From positions 310,001 to 374,000 of the forward strand of contig CAZQNQ010000001.1 of the NCBI GenBank assembly GCA_964594985.1: 64,000 bases of DNA, read 5' to 3'. The DNA comes from JADLHS01 sp964594985. Lineage in GTDB: Bacteria > Verrucomicrobiota > Verrucomicrobiia > Limisphaerales > JADLHS01. Below the pieces are notes generated by a model. That model was not told the origin of the DNA, did no database searches, and saw nothing but the letters and a program-made list of their open reading frames with translations. Positions 35,897 to 45,881 of the stretch are shown here, piece by piece. Position numbers and translations under genes: made by a program. Each line of letters starts with the position of its first letter. Position 1 is the first letter of the stretch.

Positions 35897-37705
35897 TCAG
35901 GCAAGCGGGCCAAGCGGTTGCTTCTTGTATTGCCGCCACTGCTGGAGTTGTTGGAGCAACTCCATATTCTGCGCGTCCGAAATCCCCGGCTGACTCAACT
36001 GCTGCGTCAGCGCGGCCATCTGTTGATCCACAAATTGATTGCGGAGACGCAACACCACGTCGGCCAGTTGCTGGTCGGGATTGGGGATTTCGCGTTCATC
36101 GGAAATCAACTCCGTGATCAGGCTGCGCACGGAAGGCGACTCAAACCCGTCGAGAAACGTCCCAATGCTGCGCCACGCGCCTTCGCGATGCGCCGTCAAC
36201 CGCCGCGCCACGATGTCGCGGGCTTGCGGATGCTGAATCCAGTTCGGGTCCAGATGCGCCGCGAGCCAGTCCATTCCGGGATCATGCCGCAACGCCAGCT
36301 TCAGCAACCATGACTCGAGCATCACAGGACGAGGGATGGTTTCCTCAGTTTCTGCGGCGGCTGAATCAAAATATTCGTCCTCAGCGGCAGCAACCGGCGT
36401 AGTCGTGGTTTTGCCAAATTCCTTTCGCACCGCGTCCGGTGCGACGCCGAGGCGCAGCGCGGTCTTTTGCGCGTATTTGTCCACGAGCACGGTGTTGCCG
36501 GTTTTGCGCACGGCTTCGGACATGTCGCGCACGACGGTAAGCCGGCCCTTGTCGCTGGTGATGTCGTTTGTGCGACAGAGGCGACCGAGGTAGTAATCGA
36601 AAAAACCTTCCGCACCGGCGATCAACTGCCGGAAGGCCTCGCCGCCGTTGGCTTTGATGAAACTGTCCGGGTCATGCGGCGGCGGCACAATCGCCACGCG
36701 CACGGCCAGACCGGACGCCAGCAAGCTGTCAAGCGAACGCACGGCGGCGTTTTGCCCGGCGTTGTCCGAGTCGAAGCACAACACGACTTCGTCCACGTAG
36801 CGTTTGATGATGCGCGCGTGTTGATCGGTAAACGCCGTGCCTTGCGGCGCGACGATGTTTTGCACGCCGGCCATGAAGCACGCGATGGAATCCAACTGCC
36901 CTTCGCACACGATGGCAAAGCCCGCGTCGAGGATGGCGCGCTTGGATTTATCGAGCGCGAAGAAAACTTTGCTCTTGGTGAAGATCGGCGTCTCGGGAGA
37001 GTTGACGTACTTGGCAGTCTTTTCGTCACCCGTCAAAATGCGGCCGCTGAACCCGATCACGCGCCCCTGCTCGTCGCAGATGGGAAACATGAGTCGCCCG
37101 CGAAAACGGTCGTAGTGTCGCCCGGTTTCCTCCTTCTTGAGAATCAGGCCGGCCTTTTCCATCACGGCGAGGTCCAAGCCTTTGCTCTTGGCCCAATTCA
37201 CCGTGTCGTCCCACGCTTCGGGCGCGGCCCCGAGCCGGAAAAGTTTGATGGCTTCGGCAGGCACGCCGCGTTTGGCGAGATAGTCGCGGGCAAGTTGCCC
37301 GGCGGCTTCGTTGGCGAGGCAGGACTGCCAGCGTTGCGTGATCTGTTCGTGAATCTGGAGGAGTTGATCCTTGATGTGCCGGGCTTCCTGCGCGCCGGGA
37401 TTGTTGTCCAGTTCGAGCGGGATTTTGGTGCGATCGGCGAGTCGCCGCACGGCGTCCACGAAACCGATATTCTCGTATTCTTTGACGAACGTGAAGACGT
37501 CCCCGCCCTTGTGACAGCCGAAGCAATGAAAAATCTGCTTGTGCGGATTGACGTTGAAGCTCGGGGATTTCTCTTTGTGAAACGGACAAAGCGCGGTGAA
37601 GTTTGCGCCCGCGCGTTTCAACGGCAAATAACCGCCAATGACATCCACGATGTCGTTGGCGGCGCGAATACGTTCGAGGGTGTTGTCGGAAATCAACCCA
37701 GCCAC
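35897..37705 (-). CDS. dnaG: DNA primase
   Basis: 602 residues. N-terminal CHC2 zinc domain (ALCPFHKEKSPSFNV, QIFHCFGCHKGGDVFTFV), catalytic core with GRLMFPICDEQGRVIGFSGR and Toprim motifs (AIVCEGQLDSIACFMAG, VVLCFDSDNAGQNAA with the DxD metal site), then a C-terminal DnaB-binding region. Makes RNA primers at replication forks. It lies 25 bp after the cvpA-like gene in a three-gene minus-strand series. Confidence 0.97.
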   Translation of the reverse strand: MAGLISDNTLERIRAANDIVDVIGGYLPLKRAGANFTALCPFHKEKSPSFNVNPHKQIFHCFGCHKGGDVFTFVKEYENIGFVDAVRRLADRTKIPLELDNNPGAQEARHIKDQLLQIHEQITQRWQSCLANEAAGQLARDYLAKRGVPAEAIKLFRLGAAPEAWDDTVNWAKSKGLDLAVMEKAGLILKKEETGRHYDRFRGRLMFPICDEQGRVIGFSGRILTGDEKTAKYVNSPETPIFTKSKVFFALDKSKRAILDAGFAIVCEGQLDSIACFMAGVQNIVAPQGTAFTDQHARIIKRYVDEVVLCFDSDNAGQNAAVRSLDSLLASGLAVRVAIVPPPHDPDSFIKANGGEAFRQLIAGAEGFFDYYLGRLCRTNDITSDKGRLTVVRDMSEAVRKTGNTVLVDKYAQKTALRLGVAPDAVRKEFGKTTTTPVAAAEDEYFDSAAAETEETIPRPVMLESWLLKLALRHDPGMDWLAAHLDPNWIQHPQARDIVARRLTAHREGAWRSIGTFLDGFESPSVRSLITELISDEREIPNPDQQLADVVLRLRNQFVDQQMAALTQQLSQPGISDAQNMELLQQLQQWRQYKKQPLGPLA

Positions 37706-37730
37706 GCGGCCATGTTAGCCGGAGCGGGCG

Positions 37731-38354
37731 TCATTGCCACGTAAACTCTTTGCGCTTGGTCGGAGCGCTGGCGCCGGGGATGGCAGGCGTGGGCTTGATC
37801 AGCAGGAAGTCCAGATGTTGATGCACCTGCGAGCCGACAAATGAGTTTTTGAACACGTCATCCTGGATGGCGTAAAGGTGGGGAAAGAAACTGCTGCCGT
37901 AGTTGTCGAGATCGTATTTTTGGGTCGCCTTGACTTCGGCGGTGGAGTAATACCGGGCGTTCAACAAGGCGAGCAGCACCATGATGATGCAGGCGAACCG
38001 CAACGCGCCTGCTGGTTTGCCCAGGTAAAATTCCGCTTTGCCAAACGTGTCGCTGCCCTTGAGTTTTTCCCCCAGTTTTCCCGTCAGGAGGATGAAGACC
38101 AGCGCCACCACCAGCGCCGTGCTGATGTAAGCGATGAGATACGAGGTCAATTTGCCCAGGTGCGCCGTGGTGGCCAGCCACTGCCCGAACGGCTCGTAGG
38201 CGATGGCGGGCAGCAGCATGATGGCAATCCATCGCATCACGGCGAGGGCTTCTTTCGACATGCCGTTCTTTTTGCCGCAGGAGTAACCGATGAGCAACAT
38301 CACCAGCACAAAGACGTCGAACCAGTTCACCGGCAAATTACCGTTTGCATTCAT
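37731..38354 (-). CDS. CvpA family membrane protein
   Basis: 207 residues with four membrane helices (WFDVFVLVMLLIGYSCGKKN, MRWIAIMLLPAIAYEPFG, YLIAYISTALVVALVFILL, LRFACIIMVLLALLNARYY), the pattern of CvpA, linked to colicin V production and envelope homeostasis in enterobacteria. The soluble tail carries FFPHLYAIQDDVFKNSFVG. Placed between a TPR lipoprotein gene and dnaG. Confidence 0.85.
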   Translation of the reverse strand: MNANGNLPVNWFDVFVLVMLLIGYSCGKKNGMSKEALAVMRWIAIMLLPAIAYEPFGQWLATTAHLGKLTSYLIAYISTALVVALVFILLTGKLGEKLKGSDTFGKAEFYLGKPAGALRFACIIMVLLALLNARYYSTAEVKATQKYDLDNYGSSFFPHLYAIQDDVFKNSFVGSQVHQHLDFLLIKPTPAIPGASAPTKRKEFTWQ

Positions 38355-38423
38355 AGCGGATTCCAGATGTCCGCCTTCTGGGCAGACTGTCCTGCCGAAG
38401 AACCAGCCAGTCGCGTGCCAGCG

Positions 38424-40040
38424 TCACCGGGGATTGGCCACCAGCCAATATCGGATGGCGTCCGCCTGCGGATTCCGCGGTTCCAATTGCAAAACCTTCT
38501 GATAATGCTGCCGGGCGCGGGGAATATCCCGCACCTGTTCCGCGTACAGAATGCCCAAAGTCAGGTGTCCTCGTGCCTCATCTGGATGCAGCGCCAGCAA
38601 TTTTTCCAGCTCGGCGACGGCCTCCCGATACCGGCCCTCGGCATTGAGAGTCAGGGCGTAATTGTATCGGGCATCGCCGGAATCGGGACGCAACGCCAGC
38701 GCCGCCTGCCAGGCGGTGGTCGCCAGTTTGAAGTCGCGGAGTTCAAACGCCACCAACCCGAGGCAGTAATGCGCCTCGTAGTAACTCTCGTCCAAGATGA
38801 TTGCCCGCCGATATAATTGCAGTGCCTCGACCAGGCGCTTGTCGCGTTGCTTCTGCTGCCCCCGTGCCACTTCGACCTCGGCTGCTTTGCGATCATCCGT
38901 TTTGGCTGGGATCGCCGCAGCGCCCGACGGAGCGGCGTTTGTTCCACCATCCACTTTCGTGGCGGCGGCCGGTTTGGTCTCCCCCGCACCGGGCTTGGCC
39001 TCCCGTTTGAAGGGATTCAATTTGGAGAAAAAACTTTTCGAGGCGGGAGCCGGGGCCGGACGGGTGGCAGTTGATGGCGGAACGGGATTATTCGTTCGCA
39101 CGACCGCGACCTTTGAATCGTCCTCGACTGGCTTCACCAGGTGCGCAGCGGGCGATTTTGCTTCCGCCACGGTCGAAGTCGGCGGCGCGGACTGGGGCGC
39201 GGTGACCGGCGCTTCAACCTTGGCGACTACCGGTGGATTGGAACGCGGGGTTGCGACGACAGAATTTGCCGCCGGCGGACGCGGTGCCAGTGCCGGAGCC
39301 GGTTCCAACGCCCGCACGATGGCGCTGACCGCCTCCCAATCCGGCGGCTGCGGCTGCAATCCGAGATACTCGCGATACAGTGGCAATGCTTCATCAGGGT
39401 TGTTCAAACGATGCTGCACGGTGGCGAGATTCAGCAGGGCGGCAGGATGTTTGGGTTCAAGTTTCAACGCCGCCGCGAATGATTCCGCCGCCTCCCGCAG
39501 CCGGTTGCGTTGCGCAAAAACCATCCCAAGCCCATTCAACGCCTCGACATGCTGCGCGTCACAACGCAGTGCCTCTCGGAAACTTTTTTCCGCTTCAGTC
39601 AGATTCGCCCTGCGCTGCTGGGCCAGGCCCAGCTTGCACCAGCCGGCGGCGTCATTGGGCTGGCGGGCCGTGTAGGCGAACAGTTCCACGGCGGCGGCTT
39701 CGGGATTGTTTTGCTCCAGATGCAGGCAGCCGAGATTGAACCGCACTTCGATCAGGTCGCGATTAAAGCGCAGCGCCTGCGCATACGCCGCCGCCGCGTT
39801 CGTCCCCTGCCCCGCCTGATGATACGCCACGCCGAGGTAATTCCATGCCGCAGCATTGGTCGGCATCAACAGCACCGCAGTCTGCAGCGAGGCAATGGCG
39901 GCTTCCGGCTGGCCGGATTCCAGCGATTTTTTGCCCGCGAGCAGCGCGCCAGGGCCGGTGGGCGAGCAGGCCGCGACCAACAAAGCAACACCCAACAGGC
40001 TGAGAACCAGTCTTGTCACCCGATTTTTTGTGGCGAGCAT
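38424..40040 (-). CDS. TPR-repeat lipoprotein
   Basis: About 538 residues from the ATG at MLATKNRVTRLVLSLL. Lipobox LLVAACS gives a probable outer membrane or periplasmic lipoprotein. N-terminal TPR block about 30-240 (AAWNYLGVAYHQAGQGTNAA, AAGWCKLGLAQQRRANLTEA, VEALNGLGMVFAQRNRLREA), a long Pro/Ala-rich linker about 245-390, and a C-terminal TPR block (YYEAHYCLGLVAFELRDFKL, ARYNYALTLNAEGRYREAV, RGHLTLGILYAEQVRDIPRA). TPRs mediate protein contacts; partners unknown. Heads the cvpA-dnaG series. Confidence 0.88.
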   Translation of the reverse strand: MLATKNRVTRLVLSLLGVALLVAACSPTGPGALLAGKKSLESGQPEAAIASLQTAVLLMPTNAAAWNYLGVAYHQAGQGTNAAAAYAQALRFNRDLIEVRFNLGCLHLEQNNPEAAAVELFAYTARQPNDAAGWCKLGLAQQRRANLTEAEKSFREALRCDAQHVEALNGLGMVFAQRNRLREAAESFAAALKLEPKHPAALLNLATVQHRLNNPDEALPLYREYLGLQPQPPDWEAVSAIVRALEPAPALAPRPPAANSVVATPRSNPPVVAKVEAPVTAPQSAPPTSTVAEAKSPAAHLVKPVEDDSKVAVVRTNNPVPPSTATRPAPAPASKSFFSKLNPFKREAKPGAGETKPAAATKVDGGTNAAPSGAAAIPAKTDDRKAAEVEVARGQQKQRDKRLVEALQLYRRAIILDESYYEAHYCLGLVAFELRDFKLATTAWQAALALRPDSGDARYNYALTLNAEGRYREAVAELEKLLALHPDEARGHLTLGILYAEQVRDIPRARQHYQKVLQLEPRNPQADAIRYWLVANPR

Positions 40041-40091
40041 CGCGGCTCGTGGTACCATCCGCCCCCTGACGTGTCAAGAAACGCACCAGCC

Positions 40092-41147
40092 ATGACCCAC
40101 GACGCGCGAAGCTGCCTCCGCTTTTGCTTCGCGTTAAGCCTGCTTTGGTGGTTGGCTGGCCTCCCGGCATCCGCCGCCCAGACCTTCTCGCTGGAGAACA
40201 ACACCAACGCCACCACGCGGGTGGTCGTCGTCGAGGACGCCGCCGCCACTGAAGCATTCCGCCCGCGGCCCGACATCGTGACCGCCATGGTCGAACGCGG
40301 CATTCTCCGGCTCACCGGGGAAATCACCATCTCGAACGCGTGGCGGAGTCTCGTCGCCACCCAGGACATCGTCGGGTTGAAGGTGTATTCCCGCCCCGGC
40401 CCGAACAGCGGCACGCGGCCCGCCATCATCGCTGCCGTCGCCAAAGGTTTGATCGCCGCCGGCCTCCCCAGCTCAAACATCGTCATCTGGGATCGCGAAG
40501 AAGCGGACCTGCGCGAAGCCGGTTTTTTCCAACTGGCGAACGAACTTGGCATTCGCACCGCCGCCGCAAACCGCGCGGGCTGGGATGAAACGAACTTTTA
40601 CGATTCACCGCTCATCGGCAATCCGGTCTTCGGCGATCTGGAATTCGAGAAGAAGGGCGAGGGCGTGGGGCGAAAATCCTTTGTGTCGAAACTCGTCTCC
40701 CGCGAACTGACCAAGATCATCAACATCACGCCGCTGCTGAATCACAATGAGGCCGGCGTGTGCGGCAACCTTTACAGCCTCGCCCTGGGCAGCACGGACA
40801 ACATCCTGCGCTTCGAGGGACCGAGCCGGCTGGCCACCGCTGTGCCGGAAATTTACGCCCTGCCCGCCGTGGGCGACAAGGTGGTGCTCAACATCACCGA
40901 CGGTCTCATCTGCCAGTACGAAGGCGGGCAACGCGGGCTGTTGCACTACTCGGCGATGTTGAACCAGATCCGTTTGAGCCGCGATCCGGTGGCGTTGGAC
41001 GGACTCTCGCTCAAGGAACTTGACGCCCAGCGACGCAAGGCCAAGGCACCGAATCTGCGACCGAACCTGGAACTGTATCGCAACGCGGCGTTGCTGGAAT
41101 TGGGCGCAATCGAACCGGCGAAGGTGCGGGTCGAATTCGTGCGCTGA
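40092..41147 (+). CDS. Exported DUF362 domain protein
   Basis: 351 residues. Signal peptide (CFALSLLWWLAGLPASA) followed by a DUF362 domain: VGLKVYSRPGPNSGTRPAII, SNIVIWDREEADLREAGF, SKLVSRELTKIINITPLLN, NLYSLALGSTDN and LNITDGLICQYEGG. DUF362 proteins are of uncertain function; many are iron-sulphur associated, but no ferredoxin motif is seen here. The open frame extends upstream across the antisense of the TPR gene; the ATG at 40092 begins the signal peptide. Divergent from the TPR gene, convergent with the protease. Confidence 0.85.
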   Translation: MTHDARSCLRFCFALSLLWWLAGLPASAAQTFSLENNTNATTRVVVVEDAAATEAFRPRPDIVTAMVERGILRLTGEITISNAWRSLVATQDIVGLKVYSRPGPNSGTRPAIIAAVAKGLIAAGLPSSNIVIWDREEADLREAGFFQLANELGIRTAAANRAGWDETNFYDSPLIGNPVFGDLEFEKKGEGVGRKSFVSKLVSRELTKIINITPLLNHNEAGVCGNLYSLALGSTDNILRFEGPSRLATAVPEIYALPAVGDKVVLNITDGLICQYEGGQRGLLHYSAMLNQIRLSRDPVALDGLSLKELDAQRRKAKAPNLRPNLELYRNAALLELGAIEPAKVRVEFVR

Positions 41148-41148
41148 C

Positions 41149-42813
41149 TCACGGATACGCGAGCCGGAAGAAGACGCTGCCGGTCGCGGGGTTGATGGGA
41201 ACGAACACGCGATTGGTTGCCGCCGCCCCGGCGACATTGACCCAGTTGGTCCCGAGACTGGCGTTGACGGCATTCGTCTGCGCCTCCAACCGCCAGCCGA
41301 TGTGATCCGCCGGCCAGGAAAGTTGCACCCGGTTGGAGACGACCACGAGGGTCAGATTGGTCGGCGTGGCCGCCACCGTAATCGGGGCCGGCAACACGGC
41401 CGTGAAGGTGTAATTCCCCAGGCAGCCGTAATCGGAGTAGCCGGTGGTGAGGGCATTACCGGAGCCGACGCCTTCCACGCTGACGTAGAACGTCCCGGCG
41501 GCCAGCACCCGGTTGATGGCGACCGCCTGCACGCCGCCGCTGGTGTCCGCCACTTCACGATTGGTGAGCAACGTGCCCGCGGCATCGTGAAGTGCGAGCC
41601 GGAAATGCACGTTCGCCCCGCGCTCCCACGGAGTGACGGTGAACGTCGCAGTGCCGCCCAAGGATTGAACAGAAAAGAAATCCACGTCGTCCGTCCGTTC
41701 CAGAATCCCCACATTGGTGACATTCAAACCGGAGAGGACTTTGGCGGTGGCGATGGTGTTGCCGACGTCGTCCGTGCGATACGCAAGCCCGTTCGCCTGG
41801 ATGACATTCAGGTCGTTCTCGGTGTTGTTGGCGTTCGCGTATTCACCCCGACTCCATTGCACGATCGGTTTGGAATAACCCACGCCCATGATCGGCGCCC
41901 AGTTCCCCTGCCCGGAATAATAAGCGTCACCGCCGGAAACCCCATCATGGCTCAGGCCCAGTGTATGACCGACTTCATGGCTGATGGCTTCGGCGATGGA
42001 TTTTTCCGAATTGTTAAGCCACTCGGGAAATACGAGCGCCGGCTTGTTGTAATTACCGAAGGCATCAAACACACCCACATAAGCAATCCCGCCAGCGGTG
42101 ATAATGTAACTGCTGATGGGACTGATCAACACCCGCATGCCATACGCCTGATCGCCGACGCTGGATCGGGTCAAAGCCGCTTCCCCCGGGAACTCAGTCG
42201 TCACGTCCACATCGAACGCCGCGTAATCCTCCGCCACACGCAGCCAGATCTGCTGGATGATCGTCCGTTCCGTGGAATTGAAATTGGCAGAATCCCCGTC
42301 CATATCCCATGGCGGCGCGATGATGTTGGCGCCACCGTTGTAATCTGTCGTCCACGCATTGCCCGCCAAGGTGTGTCCGTCGAAATCGAGGAAGATTTTC
42401 CGGTTCGAGTTCGACCGGCTGTGCAGCAGGAAGGTTTGTGATGCCTCAAACAACGCCGCAGCCGTTCCCATGACATTCGTTTCCCCACCAGCCGCGGGTA
42501 CCACCAAACCGTCGCAGCAGTAATGCAACCGGCCCTGCGGATCGAGCCGCAGCGATCTGTCCCGGCGCAATAGACCGCGCAGTTCGGCCTCCGACTTATG
42601 ATAATGCGCCGCGACTTCGGGCAACCGGTCACCCAACGCGCGGATGGCTTCCTCCCCATGTGCACCACCGCGGATGTGCAACTCCGGCATCGCGGGCCGG
42701 GCCGGTTGCGCGACAGCCGCAGTACTGCTGACCAGCCATGAAAGCACGATGAATACCGCCCGCCAACCCCATGACCGCAAGCCTCTCCACCAGGCAGCAA
42801 ATTCAAATCTCAT
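41149..42813 (-). CDS. Exported zinc metalloprotease with C-terminal PPC-like domain
   Basis: 554 residues from the ATG at MRFEFAAWWRGL. Signal peptide (RAVFIVLSWLVSSTAAVA), a short propeptide, then a metzincin-type catalytic domain: KIFLDFDGHTLAGNAW, RVAEDYAAFDVDVTTEFPG and HEVGHTLGLSHDG (HExxHxxGxxHD zinc site). A prepeptidase C-terminal-like domain follows (DDVDFFSVQSLGGTATFTV, ALHDAAGTLLTNREV), then a small beta module (QLSWPADHIGWRLEAQT). Secreted protein degradation is the expected role. Convergent with the DUF362 gene. Confidence 0.88.
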   Translation of the reverse strand: MRFEFAAWWRGLRSWGWRAVFIVLSWLVSSTAAVAQPARPAMPELHIRGGAHGEEAIRALGDRLPEVAAHYHKSEAELRGLLRRDRSLRLDPQGRLHYCCDGLVVPAAGGETNVMGTAAALFEASQTFLLHSRSNSNRKIFLDFDGHTLAGNAWTTDYNGGANIIAPPWDMDGDSANFNSTERTIIQQIWLRVAEDYAAFDVDVTTEFPGEAALTRSSVGDQAYGMRVLISPISSYIITAGGIAYVGVFDAFGNYNKPALVFPEWLNNSEKSIAEAISHEVGHTLGLSHDGVSGGDAYYSGQGNWAPIMGVGYSKPIVQWSRGEYANANNTENDLNVIQANGLAYRTDDVGNTIATAKVLSGLNVTNVGILERTDDVDFFSVQSLGGTATFTVTPWERGANVHFRLALHDAAGTLLTNREVADTSGGVQAVAINRVLAAGTFYVSVEGVGSGNALTTGYSDYGCLGNYTFTAVLPAPITVAATPTNLTLVVVSNRVQLSWPADHIGWRLEAQTNAVNASLGTNWVNVAGAAATNRVFVPINPATGSVFFRLAYP

Positions 42814-42907
42814 CACGCAACGCCAAAACATCGCGCCAATATAAAAGCACACTTCAGCCCTCACTTCGAGCCACAAACACAGTTCGGGTTTCCGCCCACC
42901 CGGTCAA

Positions 42908-45775
42908 TTATGGAACATGCTCCACCAGAACCCGCACCGGCCCCAGCAGCCCCGACTCCATCAACTTCGTGTCCTTGGTCAGCTTGCGGATGTTGGTGCG
43001 CGTGAGCCGCTGTTCCTTGGGTAAGGCGGCGTCGCCGATGATGCGGTTCGGCCAGAAGTTCACGACTTCGATCTCCAGTTTGTTCACCCCCGGCTGGATC
43101 GCGTCCGCGATATTCACCCGGAACGGCGGCGTCCAAGTGATGCCGCAGGACTTACCGTTGACTTTGACTTCGGCCAATTCCCGCACGTTGCCAAGATCGA
43201 GCCAGAGTGCGGAGTGCGGAGTGCGGAGTGCGGAATTGGACAACTCGAACATCTTTTCATAGATCGCCGTGCCGCTGAAAAACTTGATGCCCGGCTCGGG
43301 ACGTTCCGGCCAGCTCACGAGCGTCTCAAACTCCACTTCCGCCGACCCGGCCCAGTTCGTGTCAAAGCGCACCGTCCACGAACCGGCGAGTTCTTGAATT
43401 GCTTCAAAGTTCTTGCTGTTGCCGTTAGCCACCCCCGGAGCACTCGCCGCCGCCGGACGAAACACCACAAACCACGAACCATACGGATCAAACTCCAACG
43501 GAACGATAGTCTGCCCATCACGCGCCTCGCAGGCGGCAAGGCGACGCTCACCCGTCACCGCATTCCACAATTCCGCCGCTTTGCCAGTGACGCGAAACGC
43601 GCACATCGCACTGGTCGCCGCATTCGTCCGGCTCGCGACGAAATAAATCTCCGTCGCGCCGTCCCGACGATGGATGAAGTTCAGCACCGGCGACATCGGC
43701 TCGAAGTCCGGCTTCACGCCATCGGCCAACAAAACCTCCCGTGCCGTCCTGTCAGCGATCACGCGCCCCTTGGCGGATTTCTTTTCCCACAACTCGCGCG
43801 CGAGCTTCTGCACCTCGGTATCTTGCTTGGGATGATTCTCCAGCGACATCGAACGTGACGGCTTCGGCCCGATGATGGTCGCGCCCGCCGCAACAAACTC
43901 CTTGAGCTTGCGCAACACCGGCAGCGAGATGATGTCCCGGTCGGGCAACGCCAGCACGCGATAGCTCACGCCGTCCGGCAATACCAGCCGCCCGTCTTTG
44001 ACGCTCATTCGCGTGAGGATGACCTCCTCCGTCACCACATCGTAATCGTAGCCCGGCCCGACTTTCGCCGGATCGGAACTGCGCAGTTGCGTGAAGTTCG
44101 GCACGTGGCTGCCGTAGAAGTAAGCCACGTCCGCCACCGGCAAACCTTGTTGCAACAGCGCCTGACAGCGATTGATGTAATCGAAGAACGGCTTGGATTT
44201 GTCCCACCACGTCACGAGCGGATTCAGGTGTGTGCCCGCGAAGTATTGCTGCCCGGGAATGCCTTCGCTTTCCGGCGAACAGACGAACGCGTGCCATACG
44301 AGCAGGTTCAATCCTTCGGTGCAGGCGAAATCAAACGACGGCTTGAGATTGTCCCAGATCGTCTCCTGCCAGTGCGGTCCGATGGTGGTGAAGCCTTCCG
44401 CCAGCACCAGCTTGCGACCGTAAGTATGCGCGGCGCTCGCCGGTTGTTTGACGAAGAAGCGGTTGGCGTCGCCCATTCGATGCCGCCACGACCACGCCCA
44501 GAATTCGCTCATCGGCGCGTCGTTGAAGCCCAGGGATTGCTGCGCGTCAATCGGCACGGCGTGCGGCCCGCCGCTCTCGGGATGAATCAGCAGTCCACGT
44601 TTGTGCGACCATTCCTTGAAGAGCTTGAAGTGATTATCCATCGCCAGATCGCCCATCGTGCGGCGGAAGTCGTGCAGGAAGCGATTGCTCTCCTCGCGCG
44701 AGTTCACAATTTTCCCGGCGAGCACCGGCAGCCACGACAACAGGTCGTAACCGCGCCGCCGCTTGAATTCTTCGCGCAAGGTCGGCGTCCAGTTCGCCAC
44801 CTCCACTTCCCAACTGTCCGTGTGCAGATACTTCAAGGCCTTGCCCGCGAGCGGCCCGGCGTCCGCGATGAGCGGCTCGACCACGGCATCCCAATAGCGC
44901 TTGAACGCGCCGGCATCAAACGGATCAAGCGCGTAACCGTCCCAACCCTCGCTGCACGTCGAGACGCGGCAATGATCGTTGAGCGTACTCCCGATGCGTA
45001 GCACCACCCAATCGCCCGCCGGCGCTTTCCACGTCAGCGTGCCCTCAGCGGAAAGTTTGGTCGTGAGATCGAGCACGTCTGCGGTCTGCGTGTCATGCTC
45101 GTCGGGCATCGCCGGAATCTCTGCAAATAGCGGCGTGGAGTCCGGCGCGGAGAACGGTCGCAACACATCGTGCATCGCCTTCTGCGCGTGGTTCTGGAGC
45201 GGCTTGCGGCCGGCGGGCAGTTGCGGATTCACACGATAGGCCAGCACGAACAGATCGCGGTAGTAATTGTCACGGCCTTTCGGCTGCGCCAGCTTGAGCG
45301 TGACATTTGTTCCACCGGCAACCCGCGTCTCGGTCCAGACCAGTTTCTTTGGCGCATCGTCCGGCGTCACCATCGGGCCGCCGAGATTCCAACCGCTCTG
45401 AATGTTCAAACTCATCTCCAGCCCGAGCCGGTCGGCTTCGCGCAACGTGTGTTTGTAAAGCTCACGCCATTCCGACGAGAAGAATGTCGGGCCGTGCGGT
45501 GCGCGATCGTTGCCGTCCTGACTCGAACCATCCGCATCGCAGATCAACGCGCCGCCGAAGCCCTTCGCCTTCATCTGCTCCAGATCGCGCGTGATGGATG
45601 CCTTGGTGACGTTGCCATTGATCCACCACCAATAAGCGCGGAGCTGCGCATCGCGCGGCGGATTGTTCCAGACGGCTTCGAGTTGATCCGCCCGTGCTGT
45701 CAACGCCAGCAGCAACCAGCAGCCGACCAGCAATCGCCACAAAAATGTTTTCCGGCCCGCAATTGTTTTAATCAT
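42908..45775 (-). CDS. Large exported glycoside hydrolase, GH106-like (alpha-L-rhamnosidase type)
   Basis: 955 residues. Signal peptide (FLWRLLVGCWLLLALTARA), N-terminal barrel-type region (NNPPRDAQLRAYWWWINGNV, LEQMKAKGFGGALICDADG, LREADRLGLEMSLNIQSGWN, LKYLHTDSWEVEVANWTP, GLLIHPESGGPHAVPIDAQ, LVLAEGFTTIGPHW) as in GH106-type enzymes, and a C-terminal beta-sandwich (LDLGNVRELAEVKVNGKSCG, WTPPFRVNIADAIQPGVNKL). Likely removes rhamnose from pectic or other polysaccharides. A stretch NSALRTPHSALW comes from a 7-bp tandem repeat at 43205 inside the sandwich domain. Confidence 0.85.
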   Translation of the reverse strand: MIKTIAGRKTFLWRLLVGCWLLLALTARADQLEAVWNNPPRDAQLRAYWWWINGNVTKASITRDLEQMKAKGFGGALICDADGSSQDGNDRAPHGPTFFSSEWRELYKHTLREADRLGLEMSLNIQSGWNLGGPMVTPDDAPKKLVWTETRVAGGTNVTLKLAQPKGRDNYYRDLFVLAYRVNPQLPAGRKPLQNHAQKAMHDVLRPFSAPDSTPLFAEIPAMPDEHDTQTADVLDLTTKLSAEGTLTWKAPAGDWVVLRIGSTLNDHCRVSTCSEGWDGYALDPFDAGAFKRYWDAVVEPLIADAGPLAGKALKYLHTDSWEVEVANWTPTLREEFKRRRGYDLLSWLPVLAGKIVNSREESNRFLHDFRRTMGDLAMDNHFKLFKEWSHKRGLLIHPESGGPHAVPIDAQQSLGFNDAPMSEFWAWSWRHRMGDANRFFVKQPASAAHTYGRKLVLAEGFTTIGPHWQETIWDNLKPSFDFACTEGLNLLVWHAFVCSPESEGIPGQQYFAGTHLNPLVTWWDKSKPFFDYINRCQALLQQGLPVADVAYFYGSHVPNFTQLRSSDPAKVGPGYDYDVVTEEVILTRMSVKDGRLVLPDGVSYRVLALPDRDIISLPVLRKLKEFVAAGATIIGPKPSRSMSLENHPKQDTEVQKLARELWEKKSAKGRVIADRTAREVLLADGVKPDFEPMSPVLNFIHRRDGATEIYFVASRTNAATSAMCAFRVTGKAAELWNAVTGERRLAACEARDGQTIVPLEFDPYGSWFVVFRPAAASAPGVANGNSKNFEAIQELAGSWTVRFDTNWAGSAEVEFETLVSWPERPEPGIKFFSGTAIYEKMFELSNSALRTPHSALWLDLGNVRELAEVKVNGKSCGITWTPPFRVNIADAIQPGVNKLEIEVVNFWPNRIIGDAALPKEQRLTRTNIRKLTKDTKLMESGLLGPVRVLVEHVP
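43205..43232. repeat. Heptanucleotide tandem repeat in GH106-like gene
   Basis: Four exact GAGTGCG units. On the coding strand it reads as the 7-residue word SALRTPH and its partial copy SALW, in frame within the C-terminal beta-sandwich. Confidence 0.9.
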
Positions 45776-45881
45776 GTGAAAATCCAGCCCGCGCTGGGAC
45801 CATTGGTATTTCCACCCATACTAGGAGAAAATCGCGCAGCGTCCACCACCCGATTGGGTGAATAAGCCGACGACGATCACT

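Noticed and set aside
36467..37744. 425-codon plus-strand frame opposite dnaG
   Set aside because: dnaG has all primase motifs; the opposite frame has none.
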